Assembly: GCA_007679095.1 (NCBI GenBank)
Contig: VEFU01000032.1
Span: 1 to 50,150 of the forward strand
From: Paenibacillus bovis
GTDB lineage: Bacteria > Bacillota > Bacilli > Bacillales > Bacillaceae_C
Direction: 5' to 3'
Length of the DNA: 50,150 bases
Part shown: piece by piece, positions 18,186-26,210 of the stretch
Layout: the number at the start of each line of letters is the position of its first letter
How positions within the stretch are numbered: the first letter of the stretch is position 1
Made by a program: the position numbers and the translations under genes
Notes under the pieces: model-generated
What the model was told of the DNA's origin: nothing
The model's database searches: none
The model's input: the letters and a program-made list of their open reading frames with translations, nothing else

Positions 18186-18228
18186 AAAAAGGACAGCCTA
18201 CTATTATTAAGTTAACTAATAGGCAGCA
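18186..18228 (-). terminator. probable terminator at the end of the eleven-gene operon
   Basis: On the minus strand a GCCTATTAGTTA arm faces a TAATAGTAGGC arm, an imperfect stem, followed by CTGTCCTTTTTTG. It lies just downstream of the sulfatase stop. Confidence 0.55.
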
Positions 18229-18257
18229 CCTAGTATAAATAATTCACTATGAGTATA

Positions 18258-19688
18258 TTATTTAGCTTTAATATTCTTCAAAAACTCATCTCGTAAATCA
18301 TCTCGACCGATAACTTTACTTAAGCGATTCTCCCACATTTCTTTTGTCACATATTTATATGGACCCGTCTGTACGACAAGTGGCAGTGGATCTGGTTGTT
18401 TCCCCGGTTGCACATGTTCATGTGTCCATTTTTGTAACAAATGATCTAATTCTGCAACAATGTCTTCCCGCTCTTCTGCAAGATTCTTTGTCATATTAGG
18501 GTCATCTTTCATATTATATAACTCTATCGGTTCTAGTGGCACGACACCAGGATGATAGGTACGTATTAACAACCAATCATCTGTACGAACGGAACGACTA
18601 ACACTATATAAACCATGATCCCATACTAAATATTCACGAGCTTCATAGTCTTCCTCTCTAAGTAATGACGCAAACGACTTACCATCCCATTTTTTCGGTA
18701 CTTTAATGCCAAGTAAATCAACGATTGTAGCAGTTAAGTCAACATTATAGACAAGTTCGTTGAATCGTTTATTCTTCTGTTGTATTCCTGGCCATTTTAT
18801 TATCATTGGGATATTATGAACTGCTTCATCGGCACATACATGGTCACCATATATACCGTGTTCCCCCATTGCTTCCCCATGGTCCCCACTAATTACGATT
18901 GCTGTTTCGTCCATGATTCCAAGCTCTTCTAGTTTTGCAAATAAGCGTCCTAACTGCTCGTCCATAAATCGGATAGAGCCGTCGTATGCATCGACAAATG
19001 CTTTAAAATCATCTGAATTACGGATGCGGTCCGGAATAGAAGGTACATTACTTTTTCCATCTCCGTGTGGAAAAAGGTTAAGAGCACTGAATGGAGCATA
19101 ATTATCTTGATGACTCGCAATCGCTTCCGCATCTGGCCATGCCGGTGGTGGTGTATCCTTAAACATCTCTTGATATTCTACTGGCATCGTATAATTTCGG
19201 TGTGGATCCCAAACTTGTAAATGTAAGAAATAATTTTCATCACGTCCATTTTCATCTAACCACGGTAACACCGCATCCATTACTTCATCTGCATCTTCAT
19301 TACCCTTCTTTAACGTATGGGTGTGGACCTCATTCCAACCTGCCATAAACCAAAAAGCGTCATGACGATCAGCAAACGAAGAAAACGTTGCCATTTTATA
19401 GCACTGGTTACGCAAATAACGGATGAACATTGGTTGGTCCGGATGATTACTAATTCGGAAATCACAACCAGGTCCCCAATGTGTTAAAACACCGTGATTA
19501 ATTCCAAACATACCACTCGCAAATGATGCTCTTGATGGAACACATGGTGAACTCGCACAATATGCCCGTGTAAAACTTACACCTTGCTCTGCAATCTTAT
19601 CAATATTAGGAGTCGTATTTCTGTGATATCCATTAGCTCCAATATGCTTTGGTCGTAACGAATCAATATCAATATAGATAACTCGCAT
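18258..19688 (-). CDS. family S1 sulfatase, cytoplasmic
   Basis: Predicted sulfate ester hydrolase of the formylglycine type. It has 476 residues from the ATG at 19688, chosen because GGGGAGATGAGGA lies directly before it; a longer frame begins 11 codons earlier without such a site. The active-site motif C49-V-P-S-R fits CxPxR, where cysteine is oxidised to formylglycine by a maturase not found in this window. Metal-site segments YIDIDSLRP (N-terminus) and ISGDHGEAMGEHG (about 280) are present. Compared with its paralogue at 39031 it has LRPKHIG where the family usually has LRPDHLG. No signal peptide is present, so the substrate must be imported or intracellular. It is the last gene of the large operon. 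A phosphoester or phosphonate substrate is possible in this superfamily. Confidence 0.85.
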   Translation of the reverse strand: MRVIYIDIDSLRPKHIGANGYHRNTTPNIDKIAEQGVSFTRAYCASSPCVPSRASFASGMFGINHGVLTHWGPGCDFRISNHPDQPMFIRYLRNQCYKMATFSSFADRHDAFWFMAGWNEVHTHTLKKGNEDADEVMDAVLPWLDENGRDENYFLHLQVWDPHRNYTMPVEYQEMFKDTPPPAWPDAEAIASHQDNYAPFSALNLFPHGDGKSNVPSIPDRIRNSDDFKAFVDAYDGSIRFMDEQLGRLFAKLEELGIMDETAIVISGDHGEAMGEHGIYGDHVCADEAVHNIPMIIKWPGIQQKNKRFNELVYNVDLTATIVDLLGIKVPKKWDGKSFASLLREEDYEAREYLVWDHGLYSVSRSVRTDDWLLIRTYHPGVVPLEPIELYNMKDDPNMTKNLAEEREDIVAELDHLLQKWTHEHVQPGKQPDPLPLVVQTGPYKYVTKEMWENRLSKVIGRDDLRDEFLKNIKAK

Positions 19689-19714
19689 TTCCTCATCTCC
19701 CCTAATTATGTAAA

Positions 19715-19745
19715 GAACCATATTAGAGCTTGTCTAATATGGTTC
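19715..19745. other. perfect hairpin between GH35 and sulfatase genes
   Basis: A 13-bp perfect stem (19715-19727 with 19733-19745) with a 5-nt loop lies between two co-directional genes. On the minus strand only CTTTAC follows, so as a terminator it would be weak. It may be an attenuator or an mRNA end that limits sulfatase expression. Confidence 0.5.
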
Positions 19746-19793
19746 TAATTTAATATTATTTTACAACAAATCAGTATTTGTTTTCTGATTTTT

Positions 19794-22202
19794 TTAATTA
19801 AACTTTACAATTAATTGTGGATCTGCTTTCCCATGCTTATTGGAATAAACATATGTGAGTCCATTCTTTTGTTCCACATTATAATCACTATTTGCAACGA
19901 TTTCTCTATCTGTTTTAAGAGCAATAACATCTTGTGCTTGCGTTAAGCGGAATTCAATTGCGTTTGCTTCCACATTCAAAATTTCTGCTGTGGAATAAAC
20001 AATTTCGCCTATATCAAGCTTAAGATTTATTGGCAGCATCACTGCTTCTTTATTTTGTAAAAGAATGTCGCGACCTTCAAATAATGCTTCACCATTGAGG
20101 TATAGTTTAAATTCTTTATCTAATCCATCAAGATTGATTAAGTGGATAAAGCGTTCACCTTCAGCGTTTGCAGTTGATGTACTGAAGATACCATGATCCT
20201 CATAATCATGAGTAAGTGCAGCTTTCACACCTAATTGCTCAAAGATTCGACCAAAGAATGTTAAATCACATGGATAGTAAGCTGCAATCACTACTGCTCT
20301 ACCTTTTCCAACTGTCGCATCAAATGCACACATCTCATTCGTACCGTATACCTCTAGAACAGGGGTAGCAGTATCGGATGTTAATGTTTGTGCAATATGT
20401 GTACGAGTTTCAGGACGTGGCGCTGCCCAATTCACTGCATTTACAGATAAGAAGTAACCGTGATATCCATGCTTTTCTCCTGTTACTTTAACATCAAGAG
20501 CGTCTGCAAGGATTGTGCACTCATTACCTTCCATATCAAACTGTGGCACTTCACCATATAAGAGGATTTTTCCTCCTTCATTCATGAAATTCACTAGTTT
20601 TTCCTGAACATGTGCTGCCATATATTTTGCGGATGGAAGTGCAAGAATTTCTATATCTTCTACAGTGAAAGGTTTATTTTGAATATCAATCGAACCGAAG
20701 CGGTGACCTTTAAGTAACATTGCACGAGCCACGCTTTCCCATGCTCCGCCACGATCTCGGTTACGAGTTAGATTTTCAAGAACGTCTTTCATCTTCTCAC
20801 TATGTGGGTAGTGATATTCCGTCATATAATAATCTGGAATAAAAGCAAAAGCGATATTATCTCTTTCTTCATCCATTGCAGCTACCTTATCCGCTACAGC
20901 TGTTAATGTTTTTACGGAACGAGCCATTCTTGGGAATGTGTAATTTAACTTTCCTGTTGGACCAACTGGTGCTGCGAATCCGTGATGCTCCCCAGTTGCT
21001 GCAATGCGGTCATTTCCGTCTCCTGGTAATTCATCTAGACGATAGTTACGACCACCTGCGAATAAGTAGTAGTTTATTAGTCTAGCACCTTGTGCCACAC
21101 ACATTCTTGCTCGGAAGTCGGTTGCTGATGGATCATTTCTACCACTTAGGTTATTACCAAAGTTTCCGTCTCCACAGTTAAATTCAACTGATGTGATTGG
21201 TTGATCTGGTAGATGAACAGAATCCATGAATCCATTTAATAAATATAGATCTTGGAATGTTTCCATCGTAATGTCACCAAAGTAAATATCAGATCCAGAA
21301 AGGTAACCAGGTTCTTGGTAAGTTTCATATAATTGGCTAATTCCAATTGGGAACGTAAATGCACGTCCTCCACCCATACCGTGAATATTCACTACAAATG
21401 GGATACCTTTTACACCAAACTCTTCCGCATAGCTTCTTAATACTGATACATATTTTGTAAAACGATGGCGCATATAATAGCCAAGGTCTTTCATTAAGTA
21501 CAATGAATATGATTCTTTTGGTGAACGAATTGCATTATTACGTGCTTCCTTATTAGAAAAATCAATTGGATAGCGTTCTGACAATGTATTCGCATCATAT
21601 TTTTCTGATAGCCACTCAGTAAAATCATCTAATACAAAATCCGTTAAGTCTGGAGTGTTACTTACCCAAGATAACATACCGATTTCATTATCTAATTGGA
21701 AAGCGATAATATTACCATTTGGATATATACGAGGTGCTGCAACTTCCATTAATGCTTCATACCATTTCTTCGCACTCTCTAGGAAGCCTGGGTGTAAATA
21801 GTCTACTGTTGGTGTTGTAGCAGGCTTTTCATCCCAGCCAATAGGAACGATTTCTGGATACTTTTCATAAACCCAATATGGTAAACCTTCATTTTTCATT
21901 TCTGCCATAATAAATGGTCCTGGACGAAGGAAGAAGTATAGTCCATTTTCTTGACATAGATCAATAAAAGCTTGAAGATCTGTTTCTGGACGTGTCTTAC
22001 CAGTAAGGTCAAACTCTCCTTCTACTGGCTCGTGAATAAGCCATGGTACATATGTGGCAACTGCATTCATGCCTGCCATTTTCAATTTATCAATGCGGTC
22101 TTGCCAATCTTCACGATCAAGTCGGTAATAATGGATTTCCCCTGCCATAATTAATTGTGGCTTTCCATCTATTAAAATTTGCTTATTTTTAATTTCAATC
22201 AT
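19794..22202 (-). CDS. GH35 glycosidase or beta-1,2-glucosyltransferase
   Basis: 802-residue retaining GH35 protein without a signal peptide. The TIM barrel opens with IHYYRLDREDWQDRI and the hallmark GPFIMAEMKNEGLPYW (about 95-110). The acid/base candidate is E173 in FQLDNEIGM and the nucleophile candidate E340 in TSVEFNCG. Beta-sandwich domains follow. Most GH35 enzymes are beta-galactosidases, but this subgroup looks different: the usual 'GGP' style of that motif is replaced by GPFIMAEM, and the gene sits after a GH144-like glucanase. A GH35 enzyme from Ignavibacterium album is known to act as a beta-1,2-glucosyltransferase, so a glucan-active role is plausible. That link is inference. GGAGTGAT precedes the ATG. 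Upstream, the 64-bp gap holds a hairpin repeat. Confidence 0.8.
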   Translation of the reverse strand: MIEIKNKQILIDGKPQLIMAGEIHYYRLDREDWQDRIDKLKMAGMNAVATYVPWLIHEPVEGEFDLTGKTRPETDLQAFIDLCQENGLYFFLRPGPFIMAEMKNEGLPYWVYEKYPEIVPIGWDEKPATTPTVDYLHPGFLESAKKWYEALMEVAAPRIYPNGNIIAFQLDNEIGMLSWVSNTPDLTDFVLDDFTEWLSEKYDANTLSERYPIDFSNKEARNNAIRSPKESYSLYLMKDLGYYMRHRFTKYVSVLRSYAEEFGVKGIPFVVNIHGMGGGRAFTFPIGISQLYETYQEPGYLSGSDIYFGDITMETFQDLYLLNGFMDSVHLPDQPITSVEFNCGDGNFGNNLSGRNDPSATDFRARMCVAQGARLINYYLFAGGRNYRLDELPGDGNDRIAATGEHHGFAAPVGPTGKLNYTFPRMARSVKTLTAVADKVAAMDEERDNIAFAFIPDYYMTEYHYPHSEKMKDVLENLTRNRDRGGAWESVARAMLLKGHRFGSIDIQNKPFTVEDIEILALPSAKYMAAHVQEKLVNFMNEGGKILLYGEVPQFDMEGNECTILADALDVKVTGEKHGYHGYFLSVNAVNWAAPRPETRTHIAQTLTSDTATPVLEVYGTNEMCAFDATVGKGRAVVIAAYYPCDLTFFGRIFEQLGVKAALTHDYEDHGIFSTSTANAEGERFIHLINLDGLDKEFKLYLNGEALFEGRDILLQNKEAVMLPINLKLDIGEIVYSTAEILNVEANAIEFRLTQAQDVIALKTDREIVANSDYNVEQKNGLTYVYSNKHGKADPQLIVKFN

Positions 22203-22231
22203 GCTGTATCACTCCAGCCTAATTATTTTTT

Positions 22232-22262
22232 GAGGGACAAGGTTCCTGACCCCATGTCCCTC
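22232..22262. repeat. short hairpin repeat between GH144-like and GH35 genes
   Basis: GAGGGACA (22232-22239) pairs with TGTCCCTC (22255-22262), and the loop contains GGTTCCTGACCCC. On the minus strand no T-run follows, so it is not a standard terminator for the operon direction. The sequence resembles short dispersed hairpins I recall in Bacillus intergenic regions. Confidence 0.5.
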
Positions 22263-22266
22263 TATT

Positions 22267-24333
22267 TTATTGCTCAATTTTTAGTGTGAATTCACTTTCA
22301 ACTTTCGTGCCTGTACGAGCTTCTTTAAAGATAATTCCTTTTGCTTTTGACTTTGGTACAACTTCGAATTTAATGAATTTCCCTGCATCTTCTTCCTTAA
22401 CGGTATACGATAGTGAAGTCGCTCCATCGATTGGGTCAAAATCACCTTTACTCTTATCAGATATATACCACTGATATGTTGAATCGCCTTCCTCTTCACC
22501 TAACGGATCGTAATAAACGTATGAACCTGTAAGTGTCTTACCGACAATAGGATCTCCATGAATTACTACATGATGAGCAGCTGGTTGATGTTGAATGAAT
22601 TGAAGATCATCCAAGTAAATTTCTTCTGTGCTATCAGCTTCTGGTAGAATACGAATAGTAGAGACTTCATCGATTACTTCTGGTTGATCAGAAAGATCCC
22701 ATAGAAGTTCATTCCATTCATCCTTTTCAGAGAGTTTAAATTCCTCTGAGACAAGTTCTTTACCATCCTCATCTAAGAGCGTCACCGTAATGGCAGCGTC
22801 ACCATAAATATGTGCTCGTAGCATATCAAACTCTTCTTCATCATCTATTTCATGTAAATGAGCAGAGATTTCATTTCCAACTTCAACTTTTAAGCTGTAC
22901 AATCCTGTAAATGCTCGTTCATCACTCATTTGCAGTCCGTTTACATCTTTTGCGAACCAACCGTCATGAAATACATTGCTTTCAAAGTCATCGATTACGA
23001 CCGTATTTTTTGGTGTTAAACCAACCTTTTTCAATCCACTTTGAACATAATTATTTTGCATAAATAAGTCCCAAATAAGGCCTGTACGGAAGTTTTCAAT
23101 CATTAATAGTGTAATCCCTTTATTAATGCCAATTACATCTGTTGCATACCAATCAGGTTCAACGTCAAGATTGTATGCATCTTTAAATCCATATTTCCCC
23201 CATAATTCTGGGTGATTTTCTTTATAATTCTTCAGCGCATTGATTGTTTCCTCCGGAGTAAAAACAATGGAACCAGCAGCACCAGCCGGTGGGACTGTCC
23301 CATCCACAAAATGGGCATCGTTATTAAAGCCACTTGGTGCGTCACCATAAAGTCCGTTGTACCCCTTTGGACCATCACTTGCCGTCATACCCCAAGAATT
23401 AGGGCCTAATGTTTCAAAGTTTTTTCCTTGATCAATGGCATATTTTCTGCTAGTTAAAGAAGCAATAATAGAATTGCTATACCAATCTACACCTTTTTTA
23501 TCTTCTAGATGTCGAAGATCAAACCAAGCATGGGAGAACTGATATGTAAAGATAGAGCCAAACCAGGAGTGAATAAATTTAGGATACCCACCATACCCTG
23601 CTAAATGGCGCTGAAAATCATAAAACATATCTGTGTTCGTTGGATGTGTAGGTGATGCGGATCCTAGGAAATACATCATTAGTTGCTCCGCGTAAAAGTC
23701 CCAATTTCCTGCAAATCCACTTTCAGGATGGTAGCCCATATAGAACATATTTCTATTTTTATCTCGGTACCATTCCCAATCAACACGCTTGTATAGTTGC
23801 TCAGCCTTATCTTTTATTTCGCCTCCGAAATATTCCGCGGCAACAAAAGCACCGTTGATTGCAATAGCCGTATCGATAACGGACACTTCACTATTCCAAG
23901 CTCTTTTTCCTGTATTCATATCTAGAAAATGATAAAAATGGCCGTTTACATGCTCAGCCGTATTTAACAATGTATTTAATGTACCTAACGTTCTTTCATA
24001 TGCTTCATCATGTGTTACCCAGCCTCTCTCCACTCCAATAACGTAAGCAGATAAGCCGTACCCCACAGATGCAACACTACTAATACCAGGTGCCCCTGGG
24101 TAACGATCTCGAATGAGACCATACCCAGGACTACCTTCTTTTGTTGTTGTTTCATTCCAAAAGAAATCAAAACTCTTCCTTGACTCTTCATCTAGAAGTG
24201 CTTCTGTTTCTTTATCTAACGTTGGTCCTTTTTTTGAGGTACTAAACCAACCTAGGTTATTGCCTACTATTAACCCTGCACCAAGTGCAACAATAACAAT
24301 AACAGCAATAACTGCTAATTTAAGGCGATTCAT
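22267..24333 (-). CDS. membrane-tethered GH144-like endo-beta-1,2-glucanase
   Basis: 688-residue protein with an N-terminal membrane anchor (about 5-24) and no lipobox, so the enzyme faces outward. The catalytic part (about 40-450) has the glycoamylase-like fold that defines GH144: SFDFFWNET, GLIRDRYPG, SVGYGLSAYVIG, FQRHLAGYGGYP and a PNSWGMTASDG segment. GH144 enzymes such as the Chitinophaga pinensis SGL cut beta-1,2-glucans endo-wise. Two modules follow: a jelly-roll carbohydrate-binding-like domain beginning DDFESN (about 455-600), and an Ig-like domain with YQWYISD (about 605-688). It would generate oligosaccharides for the binding proteins. GGGAGTAG lies upstream of the ATG. Other PF10091-type proteins have unknown roles, so the activity is probable, not certain. 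Confidence 0.8.
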   Translation of the reverse strand: MNRLKLAVIAVIVIVALGAGLIVGNNLGWFSTSKKGPTLDKETEALLDEESRKSFDFFWNETTTKEGSPGYGLIRDRYPGAPGISSVASVGYGLSAYVIGVERGWVTHDEAYERTLGTLNTLLNTAEHVNGHFYHFLDMNTGKRAWNSEVSVIDTAIAINGAFVAAEYFGGEIKDKAEQLYKRVDWEWYRDKNRNMFYMGYHPESGFAGNWDFYAEQLMMYFLGSASPTHPTNTDMFYDFQRHLAGYGGYPKFIHSWFGSIFTYQFSHAWFDLRHLEDKKGVDWYSNSIIASLTSRKYAIDQGKNFETLGPNSWGMTASDGPKGYNGLYGDAPSGFNNDAHFVDGTVPPAGAAGSIVFTPEETINALKNYKENHPELWGKYGFKDAYNLDVEPDWYATDVIGINKGITLLMIENFRTGLIWDLFMQNNYVQSGLKKVGLTPKNTVVIDDFESNVFHDGWFAKDVNGLQMSDERAFTGLYSLKVEVGNEISAHLHEIDDEEEFDMLRAHIYGDAAITVTLLDEDGKELVSEEFKLSEKDEWNELLWDLSDQPEVIDEVSTIRILPEADSTEEIYLDDLQFIQHQPAAHHVVIHGDPIVGKTLTGSYVYYDPLGEEEGDSTYQWYISDKSKGDFDPIDGATSLSYTVKEEDAGKFIKFEVVPKSKAKGIIFKEARTGTKVESEFTLKIEQ

Positions 24334-24376
24334 ACAATATACTACTCCCTTAAATATCCTTTTACCTATGGAGACA

Positions 24377-25327
24377 TTATTCTCCTGTAATACCAGATCG
24401 GTCTACACCTTCTACGAACCAACGCTGTGTAATGAAGTAGACAATCAACAATGGCAAAATGGATAGTAATGTTCCAGCAAGCCTAATTGCCTCATTTATT
24501 TGGTTACCACTCATTTCCATACCAACAGGGAACATCTTCTGATATGTTGCTACGAATTTTTCTAATTCAAGTGGTAGTGTCGATAAAGCATTTCCAAAGT
24601 AAATGGATGCCAAGTATGTCTCATTCCAATACCAAACAAATGAGAAGAGGAAGGAAATAATAAATGATGGTACTGCCATCGGAATTGCAATGGTAAGGAA
24701 TATTCTCAAATGTCCCGCACCATCAATTTGCGCTGCTTCCTCTAGTGCCTTCGGTAAAGCTTTAAAGAATTGATAGAAAATCAAGATGAATATAGCACTA
24801 TTTAACCCTTGTCCTGTAACTGCCGGTAGTAAAAATGCGTTTAGACTACCAAGAATATTTAATTCATTGAAGAATATATATCTTGGAATCAACGTTACTG
24901 GTGCCGGTATGATAAATGTTGCAAGTACAAGCGCAAAAATAGTCTTCTTAAATGGGAAATCGAACCGTGCTAATCCATACCCGATAACAGCTGCTATTGC
25001 AGTTTGTACTATAGATGGCAATACTGTTACATACAGCGTCTCTAGTAGTGTAGGTATGAAATCCAATACTTGAATAGCTCTCTCATAGTTCCCTACATAA
25101 AATGTTGTCGGAATCCAGTTAACAAGTGGATTTAAAATATCATCCAATGTCTTGAAGCTATATACTCCTAAATAGATGATCGGATATAAGTAAACAAATC
25201 CGATTCCTATTAATAGTCCATATATCAGCACTTTTACAAGGAACCCATCAGTTCCATGCATCCCCAACAGCCATCTTTTTACTTTTATATAAAGATTCTC
25301 TGCTCTTTTTAGTGTTAAATTTTGCAC
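24377..25327 (-). CDS. carbohydrate ABC transporter permease (MalG-like), pair B
   Basis: 316-residue inner membrane protein of the CUT1 type. About six membrane segments are visible, beginning with LIYGLLIGIGFVYLYPIIY. The cytoplasmic EAA loop is present as LEEAAQIDGAGH, which docks on the ATPase. The long SFKTLDDI segment after the first helix is typical of MalG-like subunits. It forms the second half of a permease pair with the gene at 25344, 16 bp upstream. The nearest substrate-binding gene is not adjacent: DUF5696 and YIP1 genes stand between this pair and pair A. No ATPase gene is present in the window. Confidence 0.88.
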   Translation of the reverse strand: MQNLTLKRAENLYIKVKRWLLGMHGTDGFLVKVLIYGLLIGIGFVYLYPIIYLGVYSFKTLDDILNPLVNWIPTTFYVGNYERAIQVLDFIPTLLETLYVTVLPSIVQTAIAAVIGYGLARFDFPFKKTIFALVLATFIIPAPVTLIPRYIFFNELNILGSLNAFLLPAVTGQGLNSAIFILIFYQFFKALPKALEEAAQIDGAGHLRIFLTIAIPMAVPSFIISFLFSFVWYWNETYLASIYFGNALSTLPLELEKFVATYQKMFPVGMEMSGNQINEAIRLAGTLLSILPLLIVYFITQRWFVEGVDRSGITGE

Positions 25328-25343
25328 ATTGAACCCTTCCTTT

Positions 25344-26210
25344 TTAAGAGTGTTTTTGCTTTCTCCGCAATGTCATAATACCGACTGTGAGTGCAAGTGC
25401 AAGTGTGATAATGACAAAGTAAATCCAAGATAATGCTGACGCATAACCGAAACCAGTATCGATTCTAAACATATTTTCTTGGATGTGCCCAATCACTGCA
25501 TTGAGTGAGAAAACTGAGTAAGTAACAATTGTATAAATGAGAGTAACAACAATCATTGGTACAAGACTTGGTAATGTCAGTTTCCAAAATGCTTCCCATG
25601 GTGATGCACCGTCAATCATAGCTGCTTCATACATTGATCTATCTATTTTTTGTAGAGCTGCTAAGAAGATTAAGATCTGAACACCTGAGAACCATAAAAT
25701 AACAATTAAGTTTTCTACCAAATAAAGTAATATCCCATTTAGAAAGCCATCTGGATTCGCACTCAACGCTTCATAAATTGCATACTGTTCGATTGTAGGG
25801 ATTGTTGTAATCCCTTGATCGATAAGTTCCTGAATAACAGGACCACTAGTAATGATAACCGGTAAGAAGAAAATCGTCCGGAACATTCCACGAAATTTAA
25901 CCTTCTGATTTAATAACAAGGCGATTATCAAAGAAAAAACAATAATAATTGGAACAGAGATAACTAGTTCCTTTAAATAAGTTAACAAGTGGTCCACAAA
26001 GGTTGCATCGACTGCAAAAGCATACTCATAGTTATCAAACTTAACAAAGGTTGTTTGTATACCACTCGTTGTAATTTTTACCTTTTGAAAACTTAAATAC
26101 AAAGAATAGAGTAGAGGATATGCAGTAAAAATTAGAAAACCAATAATCCAGGGCGCTACGAATAGTAAACCTGTTCTGCTGTTTCTTGCTCTAAGCCCTT
26201 TTAATTTCAC
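25344..26210 (-). CDS. carbohydrate ABC transporter permease (MalF-like), pair B
   Basis: 288-residue membrane protein with LLFVAPWIIGFLIFTAYPLLYS as first helix, about six membrane segments and the EAA motif MYEAAMIDGAS. It is the MalF/UgpA-type partner of the downstream gene. The start overlaps the stop of the DUF5696 gene by 4 nt, a sign of translational coupling. This links the otherwise unexplained DUF5696 protein tightly to transport. Confidence 0.88.
   Translation of the reverse strand: MKLKGLRARNSRTGLLFVAPWIIGFLIFTAYPLLYSLYLSFQKVKITTSGIQTTFVKFDNYEYAFAVDATFVDHLLTYLKELVISVPIIIVFSLIIALLLNQKVKFRGMFRTIFFLPVIITSGPVIQELIDQGITTIPTIEQYAIYEALSANPDGFLNGILLYLVENLIVILWFSGVQILIFLAALQKIDRSMYEAAMIDGASPWEAFWKLTLPSLVPMIVVTLIYTIVTYSVFSLNAVIGHIQENMFRIDTGFGYASALSWIYFVIITLALALTVGIMTLRRKQKHS

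Noticed and set aside
18258-19688. Reading the S1 proteins as LtaS-like phosphoglycerol transferases
   Set aside because: Those are membrane proteins with a catalytic threonine. These are soluble and have CxPSR formylglycine motifs.
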